Part shown: positions 26,155 through 37,326 of the stretch, in pieces | Layout: each line of letters starts with the position of its first letter | Numbering within the stretch: the stretch's first letter is position 1 | NCBI GenBank assembly: GCA_947846985.1 | Contig: CANTUZ010000001.1 | Coordinates: 109,323,757-109,387,756 of the forward strand | DNA: 64,000 nt | DNA from: Fratercula arctica | Lineage: Eukaryota > Chordata > Aves > Charadriiformes > Alcidae | Direction: 5' to 3' | Notes under the pieces: model-generated | Seen by the model: only the letters and a program-made list of their open reading frames with translations | What the model was told of the DNA's origin: nothing | Databases searched by the model: none | Translations under genes and position numbers: made by a program

Positions 26155-26324
26155 AATCATAGAATGCTTAGAGTTGGAAGGGACCCTAAAGACCATCTAG
26201 TTCCAACCCCCCTGCTGTGGCCAGGGACACCAGAGAAACCTGGACCAGGTTTCTCAAAGCCCCATCCAGCCTGGCCTTGAACACCTCCAGGGATGGGGCA
26301 TCCACAGCTTCTCTGACTGGGCAT
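26155..26324 (-). mobile_element. CR1 LINE 3' fragment
   Basis: Minus-strand CR1 3' end, about 170 bp. ATCATAGAATG is at the left, then GTTGGAAGGGACCCTAAAGA, CATCTAGTTCCAACCCCCCT, GCCCCATCCAGCCTGGCCTT and GGGATGGGGCATCCACAGCT. Homology stops at CTGACTGGGCAT, so it is a strongly 5'-truncated copy of the same family as the fragments at 20.5 and 29.2 kb. Confidence 0.95.
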
Positions 26325-29151
26325 GTCTCAGTGACAGCTGTGCAAACATGTTTATGCATTTCCAGTTTCCAGTCTCGATTTGCTGGGACAAATTCTAAAA
26401 AAAAGTGAAAACAGTTGAGGCCTTCAGAAAGTTAATGCTTAAAAAAGGCACACTGGGGTCAGGTCCATCAGGAAATGCCACTGCTGAGCCTGTGTGCAAT
26501 GACGTGCCCATTTATGGGACAGAGGACATGAGGCCAGCCAGGCCTATACAGCAGGCCTTTTTAAAACGGCACCCGGCAAGCACCCCAAAATGGCCTATTG
26601 ACATGAGGACAGTTTGCAGGATGGGGAGTGAGCTATTCAAGAAGCAGCAGACGGCTCCCACTGGTTCTGCATACCAGCTGTGGATGCACCTCTTGCTTCA
26701 TATCAGATGAAGTGTGGCTGCACAGTCCCCTTGCAATGGACTTATGAAAGCTTATCAAGAAATATGTGCCTTGCTATGTCTGCTCAAATATCTCAGTTTC
26801 AGTCCTGACTTCTGAAGGGAGCAACACAAAAGCACTGACAAAAAAAATATCCTGCTCGAGAAAAAATGAACAGATGAGTTTTAGGTTATAATTAGCAGAT
26901 AAAGCTTGATAGAGACCAGGGTTAGGCGCAGAGGTCGGGGGGATGGAAGGAAGAGAATTCCTCTGTTGGGCAACAGCCTATTTTGTTTGATGCTTTGCCT
27001 AATGTGTCTAAAGTATAGCAGTAATGTGGCAGTGACCCCCTGCCAAGATGGGAAAGCATCCCAGCTGTTGTGTATGTGTTGTGCATGTGTACACAAGAAG
27101 TTTATTAGAGGCTATTCACACTTCAGTGGAGCCCGGAGATTGCAGTCTGCATTATATTGGTTAAATGAAGCGTATAACGTTCTATATTTCTCATACAAGA
27201 AATATTCATTCATTTGTATTTGTTTTCATGATTCTCATCTGTTCTTATTCCTTTGTTTTACTGAGGGCACATGTACATTTTAGGTGTTTTGGCTGGGCTT
27301 GAGCTGGAAGCCCAGGGGACTGATGCAGCTAAAGTGGTTGCAGGAGAACCTGCTTCAGCCTGGAAACAGAAAAAATACCGTTGCTTAATGCTGTGTCAAA
27401 ATCTAGGTAGCATTCATTAGGTTGAGCACAGTGCTGCAGGTACCTAGCAGCGCTACTTTTGTACTCACAACAGTAAAACTGCATGCTATTATACTGTGGT
27501 TTCTGAACTTACTAATTAAATCTGTACTTTCTGGGGGATCTCTGTGCTGTGCTCAGTGTGTACAGTGCAGTTTCTCCGTGCTCTTATGAGCACATGAAAA
27601 GCTCCCACCTGAATTTCATTTGTATATCTCTGACAGTAACATTTGAGGGTTTTTTGGATGCTGTTGCTTTTGAAAATTGGTTATATATTTCTAACTCCTT
27701 TAAGTTTGAGGTGTGGGGTTTTTTTGGTTGGTTTTTGGTTTGTTTGTTTGTTTGTTTTTTTTTAAAATTTTGCTGCTTAGAACCTGGGAGTGGCTGTACT
27801 GCAGGAGAGCAAATGTCTCTCCAGTCCACTCTATCCTTTTTCTGACAGTAGCCTACGAGGCATTCTGGAGGATTGCCTCTTTTACCAGACACAATCCTTC
27901 CTACTGCATTGCTGGGAGAGAAGCATAGTTGATGTCATTTGAAGAGTCCTCTAGTGCTTTTGGTGAAACTAGTCCCGTATTCTTGCTTAAAGTACACATG
28001 CTGGCATACAAGTGACAGTGAAAGTACACTACTTTAGTTGTGATGTGGTGTTTTTTGAAGTTTTGCTTGTTCCACATCTGGTAATCACATTAGATGGGAA
28101 AAAATAAATTACTTGCCCATGTTTTTCTGAACAGGTAGTCCATTAAATATGAAGAGCATGTAAAAGCTAATGTCAGACCTGAGTTTAAAGGATCATTAAA
28201 TGGCTGTTCTAGTAAACTGCTAAATGTCTGATCCTTGTTAAATCTTAAGAATTACAACAGACCATGCACACTTTTCAAAGCTCTTTGTCTGCAGTTGTGG
28301 TACCAGTTCTTCTAGAAAGTCTTTGAACTTTTAAGCAAGTAACAGGGTTTTTAGTTTCAGTGAAATAAAATTCTTGGTAACGTGCCTCTTGTTGGCATTA
28401 GCAATCTGTGCAGTGCATTCATCAAGAGTGATTATGCTTTAAGAATAAGAAAAAAGAAATCTGCTCTGTATCCTAGAGAAAATTTTCCAACATATTACGT
28501 TTGTTAGCTTTAGATTTCTGAAATTACTTAAATGTGGTCTTCAGGATATTTGCATTTATAAAGAATACTTGGTTATGTTTATTGCTTCCCTTTGCCTTCC
28601 TTGAATGTCAAAACACAGTGATGCTTTTGAAGATTTATAGCAGATGGGTAATGAGATTGCTGACTGTTAACTGCAGCATTCAGAATTTGTTGGTGGAAGG
28701 AGGCGGGAGTTTGAAAAAGGGAGGTTACTGGGGCTTCATTGCGTGAAGACAGGTCATAGAACTTTGTTTTCAATCAGGAAGCTTAAAAATAAATATGTTA
28801 TGTTCCAAATTAGAAAAAAATCCACTTTTCATACTATCTAGTAATCAAATAAAATCTTCCAGAAAAAATTATGGAGATGTCAGGTTACATTCAAGTGATC
28901 ACAATGAATCACAAGAAAGGCAAGGACATTATACAGTTTTTCAGTGAGTGTATTCAGGCTGTATTGCATATGCTTAATTCAGCACAAATAGCAGCCTTTA
29001 AAAAATCAGAAGCAAATCAAAGCTAATGTCTGCAGTAACTGTCACTTGTATGCCTGTGCAATTGTGTGAAAGGGAAAATAGGTCAGCAGTGCCCTTAGTA
29101 GGTTTAACAGGTGAAGAAAGATTTCAAAGTCTGAGTCTTGCAGTGTGTGCG
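26325..29151. other. Intronic stretch, no gene recognised
   Basis: Intron with a slightly GC-richer part just after the CR1 fragment, where a 101-codon + frame at 26405-26710 has no recognisable domain. A GT/TTTG-rich simple tract lies at 27717-27764. No further element was seen. Confidence 0.5.
27717..27764. repeat. T-rich tract with (GTTT)n
   Basis: GTTTTTTTGG/TTGG units followed by four GTTT repeats and a T run. A simple repeat. Confidence 0.88.
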
Positions 29152-29494
29152 TAGAATCATAGAATGGTTCGGGTTGGGAGAGCCCTTAAAGATCATCTAG
29201 TTCCAACCCCTCTGCCATGGGCAGGGACACCTCCCACTAGACCAGGCTGCTCAAAGCCCCATCCAGCCTGGCCTTGAACACCTCCAGGGATGGGGCATCC
29301 ACAACTTCTCTGGGCAGCCAGTTTCCACTGTATCACCACCCTCAAAGTAACAAATTTCTTCCTAATATCTAATCTGAATGCCCCCTCTATCAGTTTAAAA
29401 CTGTTACCCCTTGTCCTATCACTACACTCCCTGATAAAGAGTCCCTCCCCATCCTTCCTGTAGACCCCCTTTAAGTACTGGAAGGCTGCTATAA
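29152..29494 (-). mobile_element. CR1 LINE 3' fragment (first of adjacent pair)
   Basis: Minus-strand CR1 3' part. It begins TAGAATCATAGAATGGTTCG, followed by the typical ATCTAGTTCCAACCCCTCTG, GCCCCATCCAGCCTGGCCTT, TTAAAACTGTTACCCCTTGT and TACTGGAAGGCTGCTATAA. Homology stops where CR1 normally continues with GGTCTCCCC, and 12 bp later a second CR1 in the same orientation begins. Its sequence differs from that neighbour (the part after the octamers and the middle UTR), so the two are different subfamilies, not one duplicated copy. Confidence 0.95.
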
Positions 29495-29506
29495 ATAAGA
29501 ACAGAA

Positions 29507-31380
29507 AATCATAGAATCATAGGGTTGGAAGGGACCTCTGGAGATCATCTAGTCCAACCCCTCTGCCAGAGCAGGGTCATCTTAGAGCAGGTTGCACAGG
29601 CACGTGTCCAGGTGGGTTTTGAATGTTTCCAGAGATGGAGACTCCACCACCTCTCTGAGCAGCCTGTTCCAGTGCTCTGCCACCCTCAGGGTAAAGAAGT
29701 TCCTCCTCATGTTTAGGTGGAATTTCTATGTTCACGTTTGTGCCCATTACCTCGTGTCCTGTCGCTGGGCAACACTGAAAAGAGCCTGGCCCCATCCTCC
29801 TGACACCCACCCTTTAAGTATTTATAAGCATTGATAAGGTCCCCCCTCAGCCGTCTTTTTTCCAGACTGAAGAGACCCAAATCCCTCAGCCTTTCTTCAT
29901 AAGAGAGTTGTTCCAGTCCCCTAATCATCTTTGTAGCCCTTTGCTGCACCCTCTCCAGCAGTTCCCTGTCCTTCTTGAACCAGGGAGCCCAGAACTGGAC
30001 ACAGCACTCCAGGTGTGGCCTCACCAAGGCAGAGTAGAGGGGAAGGATGACCTCCCTCAACCTGCTGGCCACACGCTTCTTGGTGCACCCCAGGATGCCA
30101 TTGGCCTTCTTGGCCCCAAGGGCACATTGCTGCCTCATGGTCATCCTGTTGTCCACCAGGACTCCCAGGTCTCTTTCCATAGAGCTGCTCTCCAGCAGGT
30201 CAGCCCCCAACCTGTACTGGTGCATGGGGTTATTCCTCCCCAGGTGCAGCATCCTACCCTTGCCCTTGTTGAATTTCATAAGGTTCCTCTCTGCCCAAAT
30301 CTCCAATCTGTCTAGGTCCTCTGTATGATGGCACAGTGTGTGTCAGCCACTCCCCCCAGCTTTGTGTCATCAGCAAACTTGCTGAGGGTGCACTCTATCC
30401 CCTCATCCAGGTCATTGATGAATATAATGAAGAGGGCTGGAGCCAGTACTGACCCCTGGGAAATGCCACTCATCACTGACCTCCAACTAGACTCTGTGCC
30501 CCTAGTCCCAACCCTCTGAGCTCTGTCTTTCAACCAGTTATCTGTCCACCTTACTGTCCATTCATCTAACCCACTCTCCCTAAGCTTCCCTATGAGGATG
30601 CTGTGGGAGACCATGTCGAACGCCCTGCTTAAGTCAAGGTAGACCACATGTACTGCCCTCCCCTCATCTATCCATCCATCATGCCATCATAGAAGGCTAT
30701 CATCAGATTAGTCAGACATGATTTCCCCTTGGTGAATCCATGTTGAGTACTTCTGGTAGCTTTCTTTTCCTCCACATGCCTTCAGATGGCGCCCAGAATG
30801 AGCTGTTCTATCATATTTCCAGGGATGGAGGTGAGGCTGACCAGCCTGCAGTTCCCCGGCTCCTCCTTCTTGCCTTTTTTGAAGACTGGAGTGACATTGG
30901 CTTTCCTCCAGTCCTCAGGCACCTGGCCTGTTCTCCAGGACTTTTCAAAGATAATGGAGAGCAGCCCAGCAATGACTTCCACCAGCTCCCTCAGCACTCT
31001 CGGGTGCATCCCATCCGGGCCCATGGACTTGTGAATATCTAATTGACCTAATTGATCCCTCACTCGATCCTTCTCAACCCAGGGGAAGTCTTCCTCTTTC
31101 CCCGTTAGTTTCCCCAAAGCCTGGGACTCCTGAGGGCTGGGCCGAGCAAAGAAGGCATTCAGTAACTCTGCCTTCTCCGCATCCTCCATCACCATGGCTC
31201 CTGTCTCATTCAACAGTGGGCCCACAACTTCCCTGGTCTTCCTTTTGCCTCCAATATACTTGTAGAAGCCCTTCCTGTTGAGCTTGACATCTCTTGCCAG
31301 GTTTAATTCCAAGGCAGCCTTGGCTTTCCTCATTTCATCCCTGTGAAAAAGCCTGTATTCTTTCCTGACATCTGTGCTAT
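29507..31380 (-). mobile_element. CR1 LINE, 1.9-kb 5'-truncated copy with broken ORF2
   Basis: The largest transposon in the window, on the minus strand opposite to ROBO2. The 3' octamers (ATCATAGAATCATAG) are at the left end, followed by GGTTGGAAGGGACCTCTGG and the 3' UTR. A long stretch of ORF2 then covers the reverse transcriptase. A full-length CR1 is about 4.5 kb, so the endonuclease domain and ORF1 are missing. The reading frame is largely intact in three blocks, indicating a fairly young insertion, but it cannot be autonomous. The right boundary, where homology fades after the region encoding [16 protein letters not shown], is approximate. Confidence 0.96.
29713..31378 (-). pseudogene. 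CR1 ORF2 remnant: reverse transcriptase, three frames
   Basis: Remnant of the CR1 (LINE) ORF2 polyprotein, the reverse transcriptase used in target-primed retrotransposition. From N to C, block 1 (about 31378-30782) holds [33 protein letters not shown] and [16 protein letters not shown]. Block 2 (about 30647-30312), in another frame, holds [25 protein letters not shown] and the catalytic FADDTKLGG. Block 3 (about 30306-29713), in the third frame, holds [32 protein letters not shown] and [12 protein letters not shown]. Between blocks 1 and 2 (30648-30781) the frame contains stops, and between 2 and 3 there is a small frameshifting deletion near 30310-30320. The endonuclease part is absent. The motif order and active-site aspartates make the family certain; the copy is dead as it stands. 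Confidence 0.93.
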
Positions 31381-33189
31381 CAAGTAGTTGGGGTACACCT
31401 CAGACTGAAATTTAGAGAGAAAAAAAATACAACTATCTTGCACTGACTCCATTTGGAATTTGTCTACTTACTTGTCAGTGTTGGTTCATGTGCCTGATTT
31501 CTAACACTGTAGTTCTCTGTTCACCTGGTTTAATAGATTCTGTGTTTAGAAGCAAGGGTCTCCACTTTCACGTTTAGAAATTAATGCTCATCACTAAGTC
31601 CAAATTCTATAAATGTCTATATCTGTATGTGTGAGCCATTAGAAGTTTTAGAGGATGTGTCAGAATGGAGTGTTTTTTCCACATTTTGCTCTTTGCTGAG
31701 GCCTGAGAATAAAGAGCAAGCTACCTTTAACTGTAAGTACTGAGCAGGTTACCAAGTTCAGAGGCACATGAAATTCTGAGTGTGCAAAAGGGGTGAAGCC
31801 AAAGAAAGTTGCTGAATCTGCGAGGAAGAAGATTCTTCTTCTTGTTTCCTGATGCAGGTATCTCCCTACTCCTCTTTTTCTCACTTTGATTTCTAGGGAC
31901 CCTACTAATCAAACATGGTTGAAGCTACTGGACTCTCTGAAAAGATCCTAACACCTTTGAAAATTAGTCTCATGGGCTTGGGGCCTCATTTTAAAGTCAA
32001 GTCTGAACATTTTGAGTCATGGTAAATTAGCTAGCATTCGTGTGTTCTAGGAAACATCTGTATCAGGAGGTAGGCTAAGGACAGGAAAATGAACAGGAGG
32101 AAAAGAATGTATAATTCCTTTTTTTACAAAAGATGGTAGCTTTTCCCAGGCAGTGCACTTAGAAAGGGAGCTCAGGAACTCCCTGGGACTTTTGCTAGGA
32201 CTGCTGCCTAGGGTGTTATTTTTTTTTTTATTTTGTCTTTTAATTTTCCATGCAAAATGTGACAGAGGAAGTTGCTGAAAAGAAGAGGTAGGGCAGCAGC
32301 ATCCTCAAATGAAGTGTATTATTATTCTGCACAAGGAAGGTTGTCTGTGACCCCTTGTTTTTTTTCTATCACCTTGTTTCAGCAGGTAGTGCTGGCTTGC
32401 TCAGGGACCATTTCAGTAGACCATACACATTAGCCAAGTTCTAAAATACCCCCCTGCACCATACACCACCTAAAGTATAATAATCCTTTAATCTGTCCAT
32501 TGCATGACATCTGGGCAGTTATTCGACATAATAATTCATGTTGATTGTGCATATCAGCGTGTATCAGAGGAGAGAAGCGGCAAAGCAGTGGTGGAGAGAT
32601 GAAGATTTAGGAAATTGCCTTGGATCAGGGGAGACCTACCTGCATGTGGCAGGTGACCAACCTGCCACTGATGTGGCTGTGTAAAATCTTTATATGAGAA
32701 TAATATTATCCTGAGATAAGCACAAAATAGAATAGGAGGGGGAAAATAAACTACCAGGACTCAAGTTACAGAAGCACATTAATATTTACTCGATATCTCT
32801 TTATACCCTCCAGTCAGCACGACAGATGTAGCTGTGTTTTAAGACATTGTCATTCATTGAAAAAGGCAAAAAAGATAGTCTTCCCCTCCCTCCCATCCTT
32901 GGTAATCTCAGATGTTTGCCGTGCGCGCCTGGGGGAGGAGGTGGCGAGCCGAGCGCTGGTGGGAGAAGAATGCAATTATCCCAAAGCCTCCTGACGGGCA
33001 TCCACTTCTTCCTTCCAGCTTAGCTGCTCTGACCACAGGCTGGGGGCTCGTGGGACATGGACCAGATTGAAAAAGTGGAAGCAGACAGATGGTTATTTGT
33101 AATCATCATGTAAATGTAAATCCTATAAAAATGTTTTCTTTCTAAGGGCCTGAAAGCTGTTGTGGTGGAAAGCAGGATTAAGGCATGGA
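31381..33189. other. Intronic stretch, no gene recognised
   Basis: AT-rich intron becoming GC-richer towards 32880, with a short CpG-containing patch at 32920-32995 (GTGCGCGCC, GGCGAGCCGAGCGC) that leads into the CpG block. No gene or transposon was recognised. Confidence 0.5.
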
Positions 33190-33960
33190 TATCTAGCCTA
33201 GAATAATTTTGACCCCGCCACCTTCCCTCCTACCCCATAAACGTCATGGCTTCATCTCCGCTTCCTTTAAACAAATTGCCGGAGCCTCGGTTGAGGAAAT
33301 TAATTCGGTTTCCATGTAATTCCCTGAGTTTACGAGCGTCAGTTTGACCGAGGCCTGGATTTGGGCCTAAGCTGGCAGGTGCTGGGGAGCGGTTGCCTTG
33401 CTAGCGGGGGCTTCTCTTTCCCTCTTTCTCCCCGGCTCCGGCAGGTGCGCGGCTGGGAGCGTTTGTCCCAGCGCTGCCCCGGCGAGACGGGCCTGCCTGC
33501 CCTCGCTGCGCTGGCGGGGACCTGTAAGCGGCCCTACAGGACTTCGCCTGCCTTAAAGACCGACGAGACAGCTCGCAGACATCTGTCTTGTTTGAGCAGC
33601 ATCAGCTTGTTCCCAGCTACAAAGAGACCGATCAAACTTTAATTAACTTTTGTCCGCAGCACCGTTGTAGGCTGTGTGTAAAATTTAGCTGTCCTTCCCA
33701 GCTCTCCCGTCCCCTGGTGCCTTTCCAGACAGCTTCCAGGAAGCTTTTGCCCCTCCGGGGCTTTGCCTCTTGAAACATGAGGGTGTTTGCGCTGCCGTCA
33801 GGCTGGCAGAGGGGAGCAGCTCCAGCTCCCTCTGCATCGCCCTGCTCTCCGAGGAGACCAGCTGCACTGCGCTCCCGGCGTGGGCGGGCAGGACGGGATG
33901 CCGGCCATCTTTCTCTTTGGCATCCTGCGTCAAATGTAGGGTAACACCCACGCAAGCAAA
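33190..33960. promoter_or_regulatory. CpG-rich block, candidate internal promoter
   Basis: In an otherwise CpG-poor window this stretch holds roughly 40 CpG by eye, densest at 33430-33530 and 33845-33900. No transposon similarity was seen, so the CpG content is not a young-repeat effect. No TATA box stands out. Potential + strand splice donors lie at 33445 (GCAG|gtgcgc) and 33524 (CCT|gtaagc). It lies 3.2 kb upstream of the first Ig2 exon, so a start here would skip the signal-peptide and Ig1 exons. It could instead be a promoter for a non-coding RNA or a conserved enhancer. Open frames of 70-116 codons on both strands show no domain and are expected where stop codons are rare. Confidence 0.45.
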
Positions 33961-34579
33961 AAGGGAGCTGTGTAACCTAATGTTAAAATCGGCATAAAGC
34001 GAAATAAGAGCATGGAATGAGTTGCCTGCTGGCAATGTTTCACCACTTGTGTTGAATTTTTAAAATGCTAGTATTTGTGCCCTGCCAAGAGGGCCCTGAG
34101 GAGGACTGGCTTCTCAAGTGAACAAAAGCCTCTTGCCAGTGTGTGGAGAGGGTGATCCGCTCAGGCACACTGATAGTTATTTGGAAGTACCCAGCAATTG
34201 TGGATAATTGGCTGAGGAATATTCTGCAGCTCTCAACCATTTTTCTGTTTTCACAGATGATTGTGCCATTAGATATGGTGAATGCACTAAGCTGTGCTGC
34301 AACTTTTCCATTTGCTGTGCTAATAAGTGTGAACTCAACTTCCAGTTGATGCTCCTTTATTCTGTGGCTTTCTGTGATGCTGGAGTGGGACAGCCAAGCT
34401 CGCCAGCTTGTGCTCGGGTCCCCTCCACAGGAGCCCTTCTTCTTCCCTGCTCCTTCTCTCAGGGTGACACTGGGATGTGCTGGGATGGCTGTGCTGATCA
34501 GGTCAATGTCTGTGCTTTGTATCGTTGTTGTTACATTGCATTAAAAGCATCAAGTCACAGGAACGGCAGACCGTGCCCT

Positions 34580-34810
34580 CTGCTCTTTACCTTGGTTTTC
34601 TCTCTGCTTTTATTCTTACTCTTTTCTTTCCTTTACCTGGCTTTTTGTTTTCGCTCTCCCTAAACTTACAGTGTTCCTCCTCTTCCTCTCTCATTTGTTT
34701 TCTCTCTTTAATTTATATTCCACACATTTTTCTCTTATCTTTGTCCTCTGTCCCTGCTTTATTTTTTCCCTATTTCATTTTTCTCCAACCATTTTTTGTT
34801 TTCCTCCAAA
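34580..34810. repeat. Pyrimidine-rich tract, about 230 bp
   Basis: Long run of CTTTT, TCCTC and TTCTC units on the + strand with few purines. Not a clean microsatellite. It ends just before an ACATAG acceptor-like site at 34816. Confidence 0.75.
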
Positions 34811-37056
34811 ACATAGAATGCTTCAGATGGAAATGGTGAGGTATATCTATTCAAGCGATGTATATGTGTTGAGGTACAGAGCAAGATTAAGTAAGCCCCG
34901 TAGCATCAATTTTGTCTTCCATTCAAGCCAGATTTGCAGTAAGGCTTGGGTAAAGGAATGTGATAAAATCAAATCACCTCTTAGCCTCATATTCTGTGAC
35001 TGATTGGAACCTTACACAGTTGCTGGGATGATTCAGAGAAAGTTAATGTAATTTGCTGTGTATCACCCCAAGAAACTGTATTTGTCAGCTTCATATAGCA
35101 GTGTGAAATGTTAAAGGAAAAGACTTTCCTTAATATTGTTGCCAGGAGTTAGGAGTATAAAGTCATTATGTTGTGGGATCTGCTGATTTTCTGGGGATTT
35201 TCCACTAATGTATTTACACTGAAGTTCTCTAATTGTAAAAAGAATCAAGACAATAAAAATTAATATTTATTTTGTGTGTAATAATAATGGAAGAAGATGA
35301 CACATCCATTTGCCAGTTATATGAAAGAGGGCATAGCATTGCTTAGAAGTATTTTTTCTTCCTGTGTATCATAGTGATCACGGACACATATGAAGATGCC
35401 TTTTAAATAGGTGATTTTGTAAAACTATTTTTTTTCTGGTTCTTACCCTGAAGTTGCTGTGGTATGAGCTTTCTTGGCTTTGCAAAATGTTGTAGTGCCA
35501 AATAGCCAGCAGCCCGTGATCTTCAGTGTACTCTTTCTGTGTTGTGCATTGCATAAGTTATTTCTTCCACTTGATCTTGAAGCTCCATAAATTCCATTTC
35601 TGTCAATTTGATTATTGTGAGTCAAAAGTATATGAGTAATTTTTAATAATCAGAAATATTTTGAGATTGAGTCTTTTGTTATCTGTTGGAAAAAATCGAT
35701 TGGGTGTGGCACCTAAGAAGGCTACAGGTTCCTGACAGAGCTTCATTCTTTGCCAGCTATGTCCTGTCACTTTTATGCTTCAACAGCAAGACCTAAATAA
35801 TGACTCTTTTTTGTGTTAGAAAAGGAATTAACTTCCAATTAATTCCCTCCTTCCTCTGGGATCTACCTGTGTATCCCAAAATGGGGAACAATAAAAGTTA
35901 CCTCATACATCGTTTTGAATGCCACATATGTACAGCCCACTCACCTCACCCCATTCAGAGGCCAATTCTTGTATGTATTAATCATATTTTCTTCTGGCTT
36001 ATTGCAGAACAGAAAAAGATTCAGTTCCAAATGTTAAAATGGGGCACATTTTATTAACATTGAAAGCAGTAAATTATCTCTGCTTATGAAATGAGACTGA
36101 GCAATTTCTGCTGAACTCTTCCTGACTTGCCCCTTCACTAGGATACAGTGTTTTCTAATTTCTCAGAGGGCCCTGGTTCCATTAAGGGCGAGAACTGTTT
36201 TAAAGCTGTAATGAAAGCCATACATAGCTGAAATTCAAGGAGGGGAAATGCCCTAAATTCTATTTCAGTAGCTCATCTAGAGCTATTTTCAGTTTTATGT
36301 TTATAAGAATGTCAATTAACCTAGAGACTAGGACACACATGGAAGAATAATGATGAAGTGGATATCATTTTAACACACTGAAGCCAGCTAGTTGGACCTA
36401 ATCCTTCTTTATAGAAGCTTGGTTTACATAAGAAGCTGGCCTGTGTTGCCTAATTTAGTTCTCAAACAGCTTGGAGATTTAAATGCTCTTTCCTTTCAAT
36501 GTCATGGGACAGCACTGGTCAAAGTTGCAGAAATACTAACAGTAAAAAGTAAAAGGAAGAAATAAATATGTTGGAAGCACACTACCATAAGCTTGATTTC
36601 TCTGACACCTTTTAGAACTGGTGATCACTTTGGCATGTATTTGCTGGTACCAGTAACAGTAGTAATAGCAATGCCCTTAATCAAGGTGTAACTCTGCAAT
36701 TTGGTATTAGTTGTGTCAGCTCTTTACCTAGCTTATGCTGAAGTTGGAGATCCAGGCAAGCCAGATATTCAGCATGTTGTTTTCTCTTGTGAAAAGAACT
36801 CAACATCAGACCTGCAATGCTGCTTTTGCAAGGATGGAAGTGACCCTGTCAAGGTTAAAAAGAGTAATGGGTCCTCCAGTTTTTTCTAATTTAAATGCAG
36901 AGCAATGTTCTTATCTGGAGAAAAAACAAGGAATAAAACCCCACGTATGTGAAATCTGCCTCCATTGGACAAAAGATCATGCCTTACCAACTTCTTTTAT
37001 GAGATCTTTTATAGTAAATATAAGGTGCAAAGTCATCACCTAATAATGGTTGAGAC

Positions 37057-37074
37057 TTGTTTGTTTGTTTGTTT
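37057..37074. repeat. (TTGT)n microsatellite
   Basis: About four TTGT units, some 95 bp upstream of the Ig2 exon acceptor. Confidence 0.85.
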
Positions 37075-37168
37075 AATATTATTTGTATCTGCATGTATTT
37101 TTTCTTCCCATTTACAATGTCATCACTTCTAGTAATTTTTCTCTTCTTTCCCTCATTTATTGCATTAG

Positions 37169-37326
37169 TGCTGCGGGATGACTTCCGCCAGAACCCTACA
37201 GATGTTGTGGTGGCAGCTGGAGAGCCCGCCATATTGGAGTGCCAGCCACCTCGTGGACACCCTGAGCCTACCATCTACTGGAAGAAAGATAAAGTCCGAA
37301 TTGATGACAGGGAAGAGCGGATCAGT
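37169..37326 (+). CDS. ROBO2: ROBO2 coding exon, first half of Ig domain 2
   Basis: ROBO2 is a single-pass cell-surface receptor for Slit proteins, used in axon guidance and kidney development. Known family data place the main Slit contact on Ig1, with Ig2 next to it. The exon reads from [20 protein letters not shown] through [16 protein letters not shown] to DDREERIS. The first Ig2 cysteine is at 37240-37242 and the core Trp at 37279-37281. The acceptor is a pyrimidine-rich tract ending in ATTAG before 37169; the donor is AGT|gtaagt at 37327. The exon is 158 nt: two bases finish a codon begun in the previous exon, then 52 codons, ending in phase 0. ROBO1 has a different stretch after the Trp (WKKDGSPLDD), whereas [10 protein letters not shown] here is ROBO2-like. 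Human ROBO2, from memory, has Lys where this copy has Arg (DDREER). The partner half of the domain is 1.6 kb downstream. Gene identity is secure; exon numbering (probably coding exon 3) is inferred. Confidence 0.96.

Larger units (their letters stand above)
1..37168 (+). other. ROBO2: ROBO2 intron upstream of the Ig2 exons (3' part)
   Basis: This is the 3' end of the intron between the Ig1 exon and the first Ig2 exon. No stretch resembling the Ig1 exon (conserved RIVEHPSDVIVSKGEP region) was found on reading, which fits the very long intron known at this place in mammals. It holds most of the window's CR1 copies, the two ancient repeats and the CpG-rich block, which are listed separately. Open frames of 60-160 codons on both strands have no recognisable domains and are treated as chance. 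The upstream intron boundary lies outside the window. Confidence 0.85.
33961..37168. other. Intronic stretch before the Ig2 exon
   Basis: Intron leading to the acceptor at 37168. It includes a long pyrimidine-rich tract (34580-34810) and a (TTGT)n run at 37057-37074. No gene was recognised. A 151-codon + frame at 34208-34663 has no identifiable domain and translates part of the pyrimidine tract as a false hydrophobic segment. Confidence 0.55.

Noticed and set aside
26405..26710. 101-codon frame just after a CR1 fragment, considered as an exon or transposon gene
   Set aside because: No domain, no plausible splice sites tied to ROBO2, and no terminal repeats.
29908..31042. Plus-strand frames of 80-135 codons over the CR1 copy
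   Set aside because: They are antisense shadows of the minus-strand CR1 ORF2.
1..37168. The Ig1 exon of ROBO2
   Set aside because: No sequence encoding the conserved Ig1 motifs was found on reading. It is expected far upstream because this intron is very long in other vertebrates.
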